In this document: positions 54,069 to 62,685 of the stretch, piece after piece | Layout: each line of letters starts with the position of its first letter | How positions within the stretch are numbered: position 1 is the stretch's first letter | NCBI RefSeq assembly: GCF_019457885.1 | Contig: NZ_JAHZST010000003.1 | Location: 372,001 to 436,000 of the forward strand | DNA length: 64,000 nt | Source: Shewanella nanhaiensis | GTDB lineage: Bacteria > Pseudomonadota > Gammaproteobacteria > Enterobacterales > Shewanellaceae | Reading direction: 5' to 3' | The notes under the pieces: model-generated | Seen by the model: the letters and a program-made list of their open reading frames with translations, nothing else | What the model was told of the DNA's origin: nothing | Database searches by the model: none | Translations under genes and position numbers: made by a program

Positions 54069-54499
54069 AATTGACTCCTAGATACATAAACACTGACACA
54101 TAACATTTGTATATACGGCTTGCGCGTTTTGCCAAATTCTCTCGGGAAAGCGTGCACGGGCATCAACACTATATACCTCATTAATACAACGTATTGAGAC
54201 ATGCATAGCTAAATTGTATCCAATACACTCTCGGACAAAACTTAGTCGCACACTTTCATCTTACTGAATTTACATCTATTTCTATTTCCACTCAATAACA
54301 AACCGTGAACTGATTGCGCAAAATTTAGAGATTTACCGCACAAAACCGATACTACTGTACATAAGTGCAAACACTGATGAACTTAGAGGTTGTCGCTAGA
54401 TGGAACCCATACCTTTCCGACTGATGAGAAAAGTATTACAAAGAGGTCAGTGCTACATAGGACAAATTATTTGAGGTAACACACAAAGGGACAAAAACC
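54069..54499. other. Gene-free stretch upstream of the cassette gene
   Basis: A GTTATGT box with CGCAAGCCGTATATACAAAT before it (minus strand, 54105-54130) could be the right end of another attC, but I could not find its left arm. The rest has no recognised element. Confidence 0.35.
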
Positions 54500-54710
54500 A
54501 GTTTCAAATTCCAACCAAGTAATCCAAATCGAAGAGATAAATTATCAGGTGTCGATGCGGCAGTGACCGTCCGTGACATGGACGTCACGGCCGAGACTAT
54601 AGGGATATACTCGTGTCGTGTCACTGAAGTAGCTGCACATACCCCGCTGGAGGCAATAGATAACAATGAAGGTACAACCTTCAAACACAACACCCAAATA
54701 TCAAACCAGC
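54500..54710 (-). repeat. Structured dispersed repeat, copy 4 (inverted)
   Basis: Minus-strand copy of the element at 49761-50626. It shares TTTATCTCTTCGATT, GACACCTGAT and GCCGCAT with copy 1. The central hairpin CCGTGACG-TCCA-TGTCACGG (54590-54571 on the minus strand) has compensatory changes with respect to copy 1. It lies beside the epimerase gene, at the other edge of the accessory region. Confidence 0.72.
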
Positions 54711-54734
54711 CATAAGCTAAATAAGAAAATGTAA

Positions 54735-55628
54735 TTAAGCTTCATTCGAAGCTTGACCCAAAACCGGTAGAACCTCTGAACTCTCACTATCTAACATGCT
54801 CAACACACTCTCAAAACTATGCTTAGGCTGCCAGCCTAGCTCACGCTGTGCTAGCGAAGAATCGTAGACTCGATCTAATCCTTGGGGCAACTGCCAGCCT
54901 CTGTTGGCAAACTCCTGTGCAAGCTCTGGAATATGGGTTTGAATAAGACCTGCTGCATGAAGAGGTAACTGTTCGCAATCTTCCCTTACAAAGGGCGTCT
55001 TACCCGAAATAATATAACGCCTAAACCCTTGAAGTCGCTTATCTAGCGCGCAAGCATGAGCAAGTGCCACATCGCGAACATCGATCCCCCGAGTTAGACG
55101 GTATACCGACATAAAGTCGGCTGATTCAGGGAAGCAGCGTGACATCTGAAGCACTGTGATTGGCAAAGCAAACTGCTTAGATATATTTTCAAGCATGCTT
55201 TCCGCCATCATTTTAGACTTATGATAAACGCTCTTAGGCTGTGGCTGCACAGTTTCATCAACCCAGCCTGCGACTCCTTCAGGCGTTGAGGCATAACCAT
55301 AGAGAGCCGTGGTACTGGTAAAGATAAAATGTTTCACGCCCCTTTGTAGTCCTAATAAGGCAAGTTGTTCGGTGGCATTAATGTTTATCTCGGCAAACTC
55401 ACCTTCTGAGCATAAACCTACGTGAGGCGCATGCAGGGCCGCCGTATGTATGATCGCCTCAACCCCATTTAATGCAGTATTCATCAGGGCTGAATCGCGA
55501 ATATCTCCCACATAATTCACCGTCGAACATGGCGTTTTATCGACTCCTACCACCTCATGGCTTTTCATCAGGTGAATATAGATAGCCCGTCCCACTCTAC
55601 CCGCCGTCCCCGTCACTAATACTTTCAC
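54735..55628 (-). CDS. NAD-dependent epimerase/dehydratase (extended SDR)
   Basis: 297 residues. Rossmann motif T-G-T-A-G-R-V-G-R-A at 7-16, H-T-A-A-L-H-A-P, the S-T-T-A-L-Y-G stretch, and catalytic Y-H-K-S-K (Y-x3-K) near 140. The family includes nucleotide-sugar epimerases and reductases, but nothing here shows a sugar pathway. First core gene after the accessory region; it probably ends before the repeat and has no partner in an operon. Confidence 0.85.
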   Translation of the reverse strand: MKVLVTGTAGRVGRAIYIHLMKSHEVVGVDKTPCSTVNYVGDIRDSALMNTALNGVEAIIHTAALHAPHVGLCSEGEFAEININATEQLALLGLQRGVKHFIFTSTTALYGYASTPEGVAGWVDETVQPQPKSVYHKSKMMAESMLENISKQFALPITVLQMSRCFPESADFMSVYRLTRGIDVRDVALAHACALDKRLQGFRRYIISGKTPFVREDCEQLPLHAAGLIQTHIPELAQEFANRGWQLPQGLDRVYDSSLAQRELGWQPKHSFESVLSMLDSESSEVLPVLGQASNEA

Positions 55629-55764
55629 GCTTTGCTACCCATTAAAGTTGTCATTGCATTTTGACCATAGTGCAGGAGCATAAACCATTCAGAGTCGATA
55701 ATGTAATCCATATATTGTTCAGCAATCGAGTACAGCTCCAGTCCAACGACAAATAGAAGGCCAC

Positions 55765-55956
55765 TCATCTAAGTGGCACTAAACTCTCATAAGTTACTCT
55801 GGCATGCTCACCACTTCCATCTGAGTAAATTAACTGGGAATGATTATCTCCCCTGCTTCCTCCTCTCTCATCATATTCAGCGGCGCTAGCTCCTGAAAGA
55901 GTGGCTAACCAGCTAATGCTTAAAATAAGTAGAATAGTCGTCAGTTGTTTTTTCAT
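55765..55956 (-). CDS. Small secreted protein
   Basis: 63 residues from ATG 55956, where GGGGGAGAAGT is an excellent ribosome site; the frame is open to 56034 but that part overlaps the reductase gene. A signal peptide of about 26 residues ends S-A-A-E (A-S-A-A), leaving a 37-residue polar mature peptide, E-Y-D-E-R-G-G-S-R-G-D-N-H-S. No family recognised. It lies 13 nt after the alkene reductase gene and is probably in its operon. Confidence 0.7.
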   Translation of the reverse strand: MKKQLTTILLILSISWLATLSGASAAEYDERGGSRGDNHSQLIYSDGSGEHARVTYESLVPLR

Positions 55957-55969
55957 GTACTTCTCCCCC

Positions 55970-57061
55970 TTAGCTGTAGTTTGGATAATCGGTATAACCA
56001 GCGGCTCCGCCACCAAACAGTGGTCCCTTATCAAAATCGGCTAAGGGCTTACCCGTCTGTAAACGAAAAGGGAGATCTGGGTTAGCGATAAAAGCGCGGC
56101 CAAACGCAACCAGATCCGCATAGCCACTGTCGATAATCTCGCAGGCTCGCGCGGTGTCATAGCGCCCAGCGACTATTATGGTGCCCTTAAACACCTCTCT
56201 TAGTTTCACTCTAAAGTTAGCAGGGATCTGGGGCGCATCGTCCCAATCCGCTTCTGATAGATGCAGATAAGCGATGCCGAGTTGTGATAACTGCTCTGCG
56301 GCCAACAAGATGGCATTGACGATATCGGGACAATCCATATCTTTAAAAGTCACAAATGGTGCGAGTCTGACTCCCACTTTATCGGCGCCGACTCTTTGAC
56401 TCACTTCAGTGACCACCTCCATCAAAAAGCGAGTTCGATTTTCACGGCTCCCACCATAACTATCGACCCTATGGTTTGAGTTGGTACGCAAAAATTGATC
56501 GATCAGGTAACCATTACCACCGTGGATCTCGATACCATCAAAGCCCGCTTCAATGGCATTTTCCGCAGCATCAGCAAAATCATTCACCACACGTTTGATA
56601 TCCTGATGCGTCATCTCTCTCGGCACAGGGCAATCCACCATTTGACCATCGGGATGCTCTGCATCAACAATCCAAACTTGTGTATCTGTGGGCTTTATCG
56701 CCGAAGGGGCAATGGGGGCTAGACCCTGCTGAAATACTGGGTGCGACACTCGTCCCACATGCCAGAGTTGATTAAAGATTTTCCCGCCAGATTGGTGCAC
56801 TGCAGAGGTTACCTTTTGCCACCCTAGAATCTGATCTGGCGTATACACCCCAGGCGTATACGAATAGCCTTGGCTGTCATCTGAGATCTGCGTCGCCTCG
56901 GTAATAATAAGCCCAGTAGATGCACGCTGAGCATAATATTGCGCCATCATCTCGTTGGGGATATTTCCCGGCTGCGTAGTACGCGAACGCGTCATTGGCG
57001 CCATTACCATGCGGTTACTCAATGACAACTTTGCTGTTTTATAGGGGGTAAAAAGACTCAT
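55970..57061 (-). CDS. Alkene reductase, Old Yellow Enzyme family
   Basis: 363 residues of the FMN-binding TIM barrel. Start L-F-T-P-Y-K-T-A-K-L-S-L-S-N-R-M-V-M-A-P-M-T-R, Y-Y-A-Q-R-A, Q-L-W-H-V-G-R, the active-site H-G-G-N-G-Y-L, and C-terminal V-A-F-G-R-A-F-I-A-N-P-D-L-P match NemA-type reductases. It reduces C=C bonds of enones or N-ethylmaleimide with NADPH, and may handle nitro compounds. It overlaps the VOC gene by 4 nt; both are divergent from a LysR regulator, the usual context for electrophile-responsive reductases. Confidence 0.93.
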   Translation of the reverse strand: MSLFTPYKTAKLSLSNRMVMAPMTRSRTTQPGNIPNEMMAQYYAQRASTGLIITEATQISDDSQGYSYTPGVYTPDQILGWQKVTSAVHQSGGKIFNQLWHVGRVSHPVFQQGLAPIAPSAIKPTDTQVWIVDAEHPDGQMVDCPVPREMTHQDIKRVVNDFADAAENAIEAGFDGIEIHGGNGYLIDQFLRTNSNHRVDSYGGSRENRTRFLMEVVTEVSQRVGADKVGVRLAPFVTFKDMDCPDIVNAILLAAEQLSQLGIAYLHLSEADWDDAPQIPANFRVKLREVFKGTIIVAGRYDTARACEIIDSGYADLVAFGRAFIANPDLPFRLQTGKPLADFDKGPLFGGGAAGYTDYPNYS

Positions 57062-57462
57062 ACTAGCTCCTTATGTTGGGTAAAAACGGGAAATTGATTT
57101 TTTCTAGATTGATTTAAGGTTTGCAGTTCAAAAACCATATTGCCGACGCGCACAAACACCTGAATTATCTCACTGTCAGGAACCTGCTTAACGCTGTATT
57201 GAATAGCGCTTTGTTGTAACTTAGTGGTTAACTCCTGCAGGTTCATATCCAGCTCAAACGCAAGATGTCCGAGCTGACACTCTTGGTAAGCTTGGGTCTC
57301 AATGATATGAACTAGAGCTTTATCACCTTGATATAGCCAGTGTCCTTTAAATGGAAAATCTGGACGCTGCCCAACTTCAAGCCCTAAGGTATCCACTAGA
57401 AGAGCAAATATATCGCTATCGGCTGAAGCTAGTAGGTTCAGATGGTTAAATGTCATCGCCAT
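57058..57462 (-). CDS. VOC-superfamily protein
   Basis: 134 residues from ATG 57462 (ATG 57456 or GTG 57474 are alternatives). A two-module VOC fold: F-N-H-L-N-L-L, G-L-E-V-G-Q-R-P-D-F-P-F, then L-G-H-L-A-F-E-L and F-V-R-V-G-N-M-V-F-E-L. His/Glu pairs in both modules can bind a metal. Substrate unknown. It overlaps the alkene reductase by 4 nt and so is probably part of the same electrophile-handling operon. Confidence 0.8.
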   Translation of the reverse strand: MAMTFNHLNLLASADSDIFALLVDTLGLEVGQRPDFPFKGHWLYQGDKALVHIIETQAYQECQLGHLAFELDMNLQELTTKLQQSAIQYSVKQVPDSEIIQVFVRVGNMVFELQTLNQSRKNQFPVFTQHKELV

Positions 57463-57561
57463 AAACAAACTCACAGATTAAAAAGATGAAACCAGTGTAA
57501 ATTTGTTAATCTAATTTGATAATTGGGCTAATATTAAAATCATTTTCAAAAAATTTTTGAT

Positions 57562-58476
57562 ATGTATCATCTCAACGATCTACAACTGGCGATCCGAATT
57601 GCTGAACTTGCCAGTATCTCGGCTGCAGGCCGTGAACTGGGCATGACACCTGCTGCGGCAAGTGCAGCGCTGCAAAGGTTGGAACAGAAACTGGCTTGTC
57701 AGCTCTTTGCTCGCTCGACTCGCAGCATGAAGCTTACCGAAGAGGGAAGGCTTTTTATTGAAAGTGGACGTCAAGCTTTGACGCTACTCGAAGGCGCAAG
57801 TAATGCATTAGCGGATAATCGAGGAGAGTTAAAAGGGGAGATACGGATAGCTCTGCCATCAGATATTGGCAGAAGTTTAATCCGTCCATGGCTGGATGAG
57901 TTTGCAGCGCAATATCCTCAGTTAACTCTCTCCCTCTATTTTGGCGATCAGATGACAGATCTTATCGGTCAAAATGTCGATCTCGCACTAAGGTATGGTC
58001 ACTTAGAGGATTCCAATTTAATGAGACGGCAACTGGCTATGACCCCTAGAGTCGCCGTCGCATCACCTGAGTATCTAGCCAAACAGGGCACACCTAAACA
58101 TCCCCATGAGCTAGGCCAACATAAGATATTGATCCTCAACCGTGGTGGCGAACCTTGGCATAAGTGGCGATTTAGCCAAAAAGGCGAGGAGTTTGATATC
58201 AACGTGCGTGGCGCTAGGCAGTGCAACGATGGCGCAGTGATAAGAGAGTGGGCACTCGATGGCATGGGCATCGCCTATAAGAGTTGGCTCGATGTCGCAG
58301 CAGATATACATCAGGGCAGACTTAAGCTGCTTTTTGCAGACCAGCTTGCCAGTAAAACTCCTCTGCAGCTGGTCTACCTGAAAACTGATTATCCTAAATT
58401 TAAAGTACGCTGCATCATGGATCTTCTCACCGATAAGATCCAAGAGTTTCAGCAGCTCTACCCACTCGAAAAGTAA
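57562..58476 (+). CDS. LysR-family regulator of the reductase operon
   Basis: 304 residues. HTH: A-I-R-I-A-E-L-A-S-I-S-A-A-G-R-E-L-G-M-T-P-A-A-A-S-A-A-L. The C-terminal part is of the CrgA-like group (L-A-L-R-Y-G-H-L, V-A-S-P-E-Y-L-A). It is divergent from the VOC-alkene reductase operon (100-nt gap), and such LysR proteins usually respond to the reductase substrates. Confidence 0.9.
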   Translation: MYHLNDLQLAIRIAELASISAAGRELGMTPAAASAALQRLEQKLACQLFARSTRSMKLTEEGRLFIESGRQALTLLEGASNALADNRGELKGEIRIALPSDIGRSLIRPWLDEFAAQYPQLTLSLYFGDQMTDLIGQNVDLALRYGHLEDSNLMRRQLAMTPRVAVASPEYLAKQGTPKHPHELGQHKILILNRGGEPWHKWRFSQKGEEFDINVRGARQCNDGAVIREWALDGMGIAYKSWLDVAADIHQGRLKLLFADQLASKTPLQLVYLKTDYPKFKVRCIMDLLTDKIQEFQQLYPLEK

Positions 58477-58512
58477 GTCGTTTGGGTATAAAAATGGTTC
58501 AATGAAACAATG

Positions 58513-58541
58513 ACAAACTGCGACACCTTGTCGCAGTTTGT
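58513..58541 (+). terminator. 13-bp hairpin after the LysR gene
   Basis: ACAAACTGCGACA (58513-58525) pairs perfectly with 58529-58541 around a 3-nt loop. No strong T-run, but the stem is long. It separates the LysR and TonB-receptor transcripts. Confidence 0.7.
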
Positions 58542-58616
58542 AGATTAGCCTTTGTTACTTTAGCCCTTGACTGTCACCATCGACAGCATAGATAAAATAA
58601 CAAAATTCCAAAAATT

Positions 58617-60692
58617 ATGATGAAGTTACCCTTACCCATCTCTCCACTTTCGCTACTCTCGTTTTCCATACTCTCGGCACTTCTGCCCGCCTCATCCGCC
58701 CTTGCAGATGATACAGGCTTTGAGGTTATCGAAGTCACAGGTCACCATGAGGGCAGTTATAGCGCGGTCAATACTGAGTCCAGCTCACCTCAGAGTGATA
58801 TAAGCGGTTTTTTGAACAAACTTCCCGGGGCGTCGGTCAATGGCAACGGCCCCCTTACTGGCATAGCGCAATATCGTGGCCTATTTGGTGACAGGGTCAA
58901 TACTCAGGTCAATGGTGTCTCCTTGGCAGGAGCTGGACCCAACGCCATGGATACGCCACTCAGTTACGCCAGCTTAGTCAATTCAGAACGCCTCGAGATA
59001 ACCCGAGGTATCGCGCCTGTCTCCTCAGGTACAGACACCTTAGGTGGCAGTATCAAGGTGATTGAGTCTCAAGCCAATTTCGACGAAACCAGTGGTAAAA
59101 TAGCTGGTCAATATCAAGACAATGGACAGCGTAGCCACCTCGGCGCCAAGGCTAATCTGGGCGGGCAAGATCATGCCTTGCTTGTCTATGCCGATATCTT
59201 AAAAGGGCAGGAGAATATCACCACAGGCGCAGATAAAGAGGTGAGTCCAACAACTTATGATAAGAGTATGGTGGGCGGTCAATACCGTCTTAACTTAAGT
59301 GAGCCTAATGGAGCGGATGAATCTGTTGCAATCAGTTTTCAGCACTTAGAAACCAAAGATGCAGGCACACCTGCCCTGCCAATGGATATCGACTTTATTC
59401 GCAGCGATCGGATCAAAGTCGAGGGCCAACACGATATTCAAGATTGGGATCTAAACTGGCATTTAGCTTATAGCGATGCCAAGCACGGCATGGATAACTT
59501 CAGTGAACGTATGAAGATGCCAACCATGAATGCGAGATATAACAGTGCCGATAGCACAGGGTTCGATGGTGAAATATCCATTGGCAAGGGGGCTTGGTTA
59601 TTGGGTGTAGACACTCAGCTTAGCGAACATAACTCTGTGATATCGGATCCAACAAACCCTATGTTTAACGTCGATAACTTTAATGGTGTGCAAGATAATA
59701 TCTACAGTGCATTTGCGCAGTGGCAACAAGATATCAATCACTGGAACTGGCAACTGGGAGCACGCATTAAACACTATCAAACCGATGCGGACGAGGTGAG
59801 TCACTCCATGTCGGCTAGCATGCCAGCAATCAAGATGTTGATGGACAGATACAACAACGCAGAGCGCGCTCAATCTCAAACAGGCGTAGATCTTGTGATT
59901 AACGGCCGCTATCAGGTCAACGATGAGTTAAGCTGGATCTTAGGCTTAGCTCGAAAGCAGGCCAGTGCAAGCTATCAACAGAGATATTTATGGGTGCCGA
60001 TGCAATCGACAGGAGGACTGGCCGATGGCAGAACCTATGTTGGCCAGATAGATCTCGACCTTGAGACCGCCTATCAGTTAGAGCTTGGTGCTGACTTTGC
60101 GAATGACAGACTCTCTATCAGTCCCCGTGTCTTCCTGCATCGTATCAACGACTACATTCAAGGTGTAAATGCCACCGATCCAGCTGTGATCATGGCGGCG
60201 CAGATGATGGGAGATAGTAATCCTATGCAGTTTGCTAATGTCGATGCCCAGTTGTTAGGTATGGATGTTACCGCGATCTACCAACTCGCAGACAACTGGA
60301 AGTTAGATATGAATGCCAGCTATATCAGTGGTGAGCGACGAGATATCGAAGATAATCTTTATCGCATAGCCCCTCCTAAAGTTAACTTAGGTCTGAGCTA
60401 TCAAAAGGGAAACTGGCAAGGACGTATCGAAGGTGTTGCAGTCTCGGCTCAAGACAAGGTATCTCAGACTCAGTTTGAGCAAGCCACAGCTGGGTATGCC
60501 TTAATGAACATCTCACTTGCCTACGATGCCGACAATTGGATGGTGAAAGCGGGAGTAAATAACCTATTTGATACCGACTACGAGGACCATCTTGCTGGCT
60601 ATAACCGAGCCATGGGCGGCGATATTGCGCCTGGGGATCGTATGCCAGGCATGGGGATGAATGCTTGGGTAACTGGAGAGTATAGGTTCTAA
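58617..60692 (+). CDS. Methionine-rich TonB-dependent outer-membrane receptor
   Basis: 691 residues. The signal peptide ends near A-L-A (residue 30), then the TonB box F-E-V-I-E-V-T-G. Plug domain with N-K-L-P-G-A and R-L-E-I-T-R-G, then a 22-strand barrel ending G-E-Y-R-F. Methionines cluster in loops: R-M-K-M-P-T-M-N, S-M-S-A-S-M-P-A-I-K-M-L-M, M-G-D-S-N-P-M, R-M-P-G-M-G-M-N. This suits a copper receptor of the OprC/NosA type, but no other copper gene is adjacent. Its stop is followed by a strong terminator. Confidence 0.9.
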   Translation: MMKLPLPISPLSLLSFSILSALLPASSALADDTGFEVIEVTGHHEGSYSAVNTESSSPQSDISGFLNKLPGASVNGNGPLTGIAQYRGLFGDRVNTQVNGVSLAGAGPNAMDTPLSYASLVNSERLEITRGIAPVSSGTDTLGGSIKVIESQANFDETSGKIAGQYQDNGQRSHLGAKANLGGQDHALLVYADILKGQENITTGADKEVSPTTYDKSMVGGQYRLNLSEPNGADESVAISFQHLETKDAGTPALPMDIDFIRSDRIKVEGQHDIQDWDLNWHLAYSDAKHGMDNFSERMKMPTMNARYNSADSTGFDGEISIGKGAWLLGVDTQLSEHNSVISDPTNPMFNVDNFNGVQDNIYSAFAQWQQDINHWNWQLGARIKHYQTDADEVSHSMSASMPAIKMLMDRYNNAERAQSQTGVDLVINGRYQVNDELSWILGLARKQASASYQQRYLWVPMQSTGGLADGRTYVGQIDLDLETAYQLELGADFANDRLSISPRVFLHRINDYIQGVNATDPAVIMAAQMMGDSNPMQFANVDAQLLGMDVTAIYQLADNWKLDMNASYISGERRDIEDNLYRIAPPKVNLGLSYQKGNWQGRIEGVAVSAQDKVSQTQFEQATAGYALMNISLAYDADNWMVKAGVNNLFDTDYEDHLAGYNRAMGGDIAPGDRMPGMGMNAWVTGEYRF

Positions 60693-60748
60693 CACTCTAG
60701 CTTTTAGGTGTAAGGTTTTATTTAGGGATTATCCACTGCGTTTACCCA

Positions 60749-60790
60749 CCCCGAGCCCTCTCCTCTGCCGAGAAAGCTCGGGGATTTTTT
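60749..60790 (+). terminator. Terminator of the TonB receptor gene
   Basis: CCCCGAGC (60749-60756) pairs with GCTCGGGG (60776-60783), followed by ATTTTTT. Convergent with the response-regulator gene. Confidence 0.85.
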
Positions 60791-60813
60791 ATGTTCTGCG
60801 CTACCAATCAGCA

Positions 60814-61380
60814 TCAAGATATTTCAGAGTGACGATTATCTAAGGTAGGTTTTTTGAGTAACTTTCGCTGCAGGGTACGCCTGTGCATCCCAAGCTGGCG
60901 CGCAGTCTCAGAGACATTGCCTTTATTCATATTTAGTACCTGCTGAATATGCTCCCACTCCAGCCTTTTAGGGGTCAATGGCTGCTCATCGGGTTCATTG
61001 ATCTCCACAGCTCCGCCCTTTATCTGAGCATCGGTTAACGCGCTCAACAAGGTTGCCGTATCCACAGGCTTAGCTAAATAGTTATCGGCGCCGAGTCTAA
61101 TCGCTTCTACTGCCGTGGCAATACTAGCGTAACCAGTCAATAGCACCATCACCACATCCGGTAGGCTGCGGCGCAAAGGCGAGATAAGATTCAAGCCATT
61201 ATCTTGGGCTAACTTCATATCCAACAGAATATGGGTCGGTTTAAATTGCCTAGCATCTAGCAGAGCTTTACTGGCATCGTGGGCTTGAAGGCAGCTGAAA
61301 CCATGACGCGACATGCGCCGCTCCAGCACACCGGCTAATGCGAGGTCATCCTCTATAATCAACAATTTATAATCCATCAT
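60814..61380 (-). CDS. RegA/PrrA-like response regulator
   Basis: 188 residues. Receiver domain with acidic pair E-D-D near 10-12, phospho-acceptor D54 (L-L-D-M), T in L-L-T-G-Y-A and K in A-K-P-V. A Fis-type HTH follows: N-K-G-N-V-S-E-T-A-R-Q-L-G-M-H-R-R-T-L-Q-R-K-L. This single-domain layout is that of the RegA/PrrA/ActR/RoxR family, which controls redox-related genes. Its start overlaps the kinase stop by 4 nt. Confidence 0.9.
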   Translation of the reverse strand: MMDYKLLIIEDDLALAGVLERRMSRHGFSCLQAHDASKALLDARQFKPTHILLDMKLAQDNGLNLISPLRRSLPDVVMVLLTGYASIATAVEAIRLGADNYLAKPVDTATLLSALTDAQIKGGAVEINEPDEQPLTPKRLEWEHIQQVLNMNKGNVSETARQLGMHRRTLQRKLLKKPTLDNRHSEIS

Positions 61381-62645
61381 CTCACTGACTCCGCAATTGG
61401 TAAACTCACCTCAGCCACAGCGCCCCCCTCTAGGTGAGCACCTAAAATTAGCCTCCCGCCTAAACGCTCAAAACTGGCATGACTGAGCATTAAGGCAACG
61501 CCCATCCCTGTTGGACTCTCAACGAATTTATGACCCAGCTGAGAGATAACCCCCTGTGGAATACCACTGCCATAATCCCTAACCCTTAATCTAATGCTGG
61601 CCTGATCACTATCAATATCCAGCGTGATCTTGACCCTCTGACTCGCAGTTTGCTCATCACTGGCCCGCGCCGCATTCTCAATTAAGGACAAAACCGCAGG
61701 CAGCAAGCTAGTATCACTTTGCACTTGGATAACATGAGCTTGGGAGTCTGACTCAAGTTCCAGTAACACCTGTGGCATCAGTAGTGTCACCTGCTGCTCA
61801 AGTTGATTAATAAGCTCACCTGCCGTGATCTTAAACTGCTTCTGCTCGCGAATCGACTCAGTGGCCAGCCTCAAATCTGCCAAGGTTTTCTCACAGCGGC
61901 TCAACGCGCTATTCATCTCCTTTATCGCAGGTATATTAGCATCGGACTCCTCGGCGACCTCCTCAACGAGCAACCTCAAACTTGAAAGAGGGGTCGCTAG
62001 TTGATGTGCCATCTGCGCCGAAGCCGTACCTAAGGCAAGCAGCTTCTCCTGTCTGAGTTGAGCCTCACGCATATAAGCAAGTTCAGCATCTTGCTTACGC
62101 ATCCTATTAGCGATAAAGGCCACACTTGTGGTTAACACTAAAGATGAGATCACAAAGTTAAGCCACATTCCTAAATAGTGGGAACCCATATCCATACCGT
62201 GATGCTGCATCTGCTCAGACGGCACTGTGTATAGCATCAGACTGTATGCCAAGGTTGAGATAAGCGTTAATATCCACGGTGCCCAGCGGGGCAAGATCAC
62301 CGCGGCAATGGCAATGGGTAGTAACAATAGCGAGATAAATGCATTGGTGGCACCACCAGAGAAGTAGAGCCAAGTGATCCAAAAAGCGGTATCGAGCAAA
62401 AGTGCAATAAACAGACCCGTATCGGTTAGCTGCAGCGGCTTACGTACTCCAAAGGTGACAGCAAGGTACACTGCCTCCAAAACGAGGGCATAATTTAACG
62501 CGGGACTGTGCAGTGAAAGACCGAAGGTTTCTGCCGCCATGAAGGTCAGCACTAACTTAAGTACGAGACCTAAAATCCGCAGGGAAGCGAGTTGATCAGA
62601 CGCACTTAAGTTTGCAAATAGTTGTGGAGAAACGCCTTTTAACAT
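61377..62645 (-). CDS. RegB/PrrB-like redox sensor kinase
   Basis: 422 residues. Six membrane helices; the heptapeptide G97-G-A-T-N-A-F matches the RegB quinone-binding motif G-G-x-x-N-P-F save for P to A. The H box A-H214-Q-L-A-T-P-L and Cys251, near the position of the redox-active Cys of RegB, follow; N box (E-N-A-A-R-A) and G1 box (D-Y-G-S-G-I) complete the HATPase. It would sense quinone or thiol redox state and phosphorylate the adjacent regulator. First gene of the pair. Confidence 0.88.
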   Translation of the reverse strand: MLKGVSPQLFANLSASDQLASLRILGLVLKLVLTFMAAETFGLSLHSPALNYALVLEAVYLAVTFGVRKPLQLTDTGLFIALLLDTAFWITWLYFSGGATNAFISLLLLPIAIAAVILPRWAPWILTLISTLAYSLMLYTVPSEQMQHHGMDMGSHYLGMWLNFVISSLVLTTSVAFIANRMRKQDAELAYMREAQLRQEKLLALGTASAQMAHQLATPLSSLRLLVEEVAEESDANIPAIKEMNSALSRCEKTLADLRLATESIREQKQFKITAGELINQLEQQVTLLMPQVLLELESDSQAHVIQVQSDTSLLPAVLSLIENAARASDEQTASQRVKITLDIDSDQASIRLRVRDYGSGIPQGVISQLGHKFVESPTGMGVALMLSHASFERLGGRLILGAHLEGGAVAEVSLPIAESVR

Positions 62646-62685
62646 AAATATTGCCGACTCATTTTTAAGGGCATAAATATAACAA

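Noticed and set aside
54436..54693. 85-codon minus-strand ORF over repeat copy 4
   Set aside because: Same reason: most of it is the dispersed repeat, and it has no ribosome site or recognised domain.
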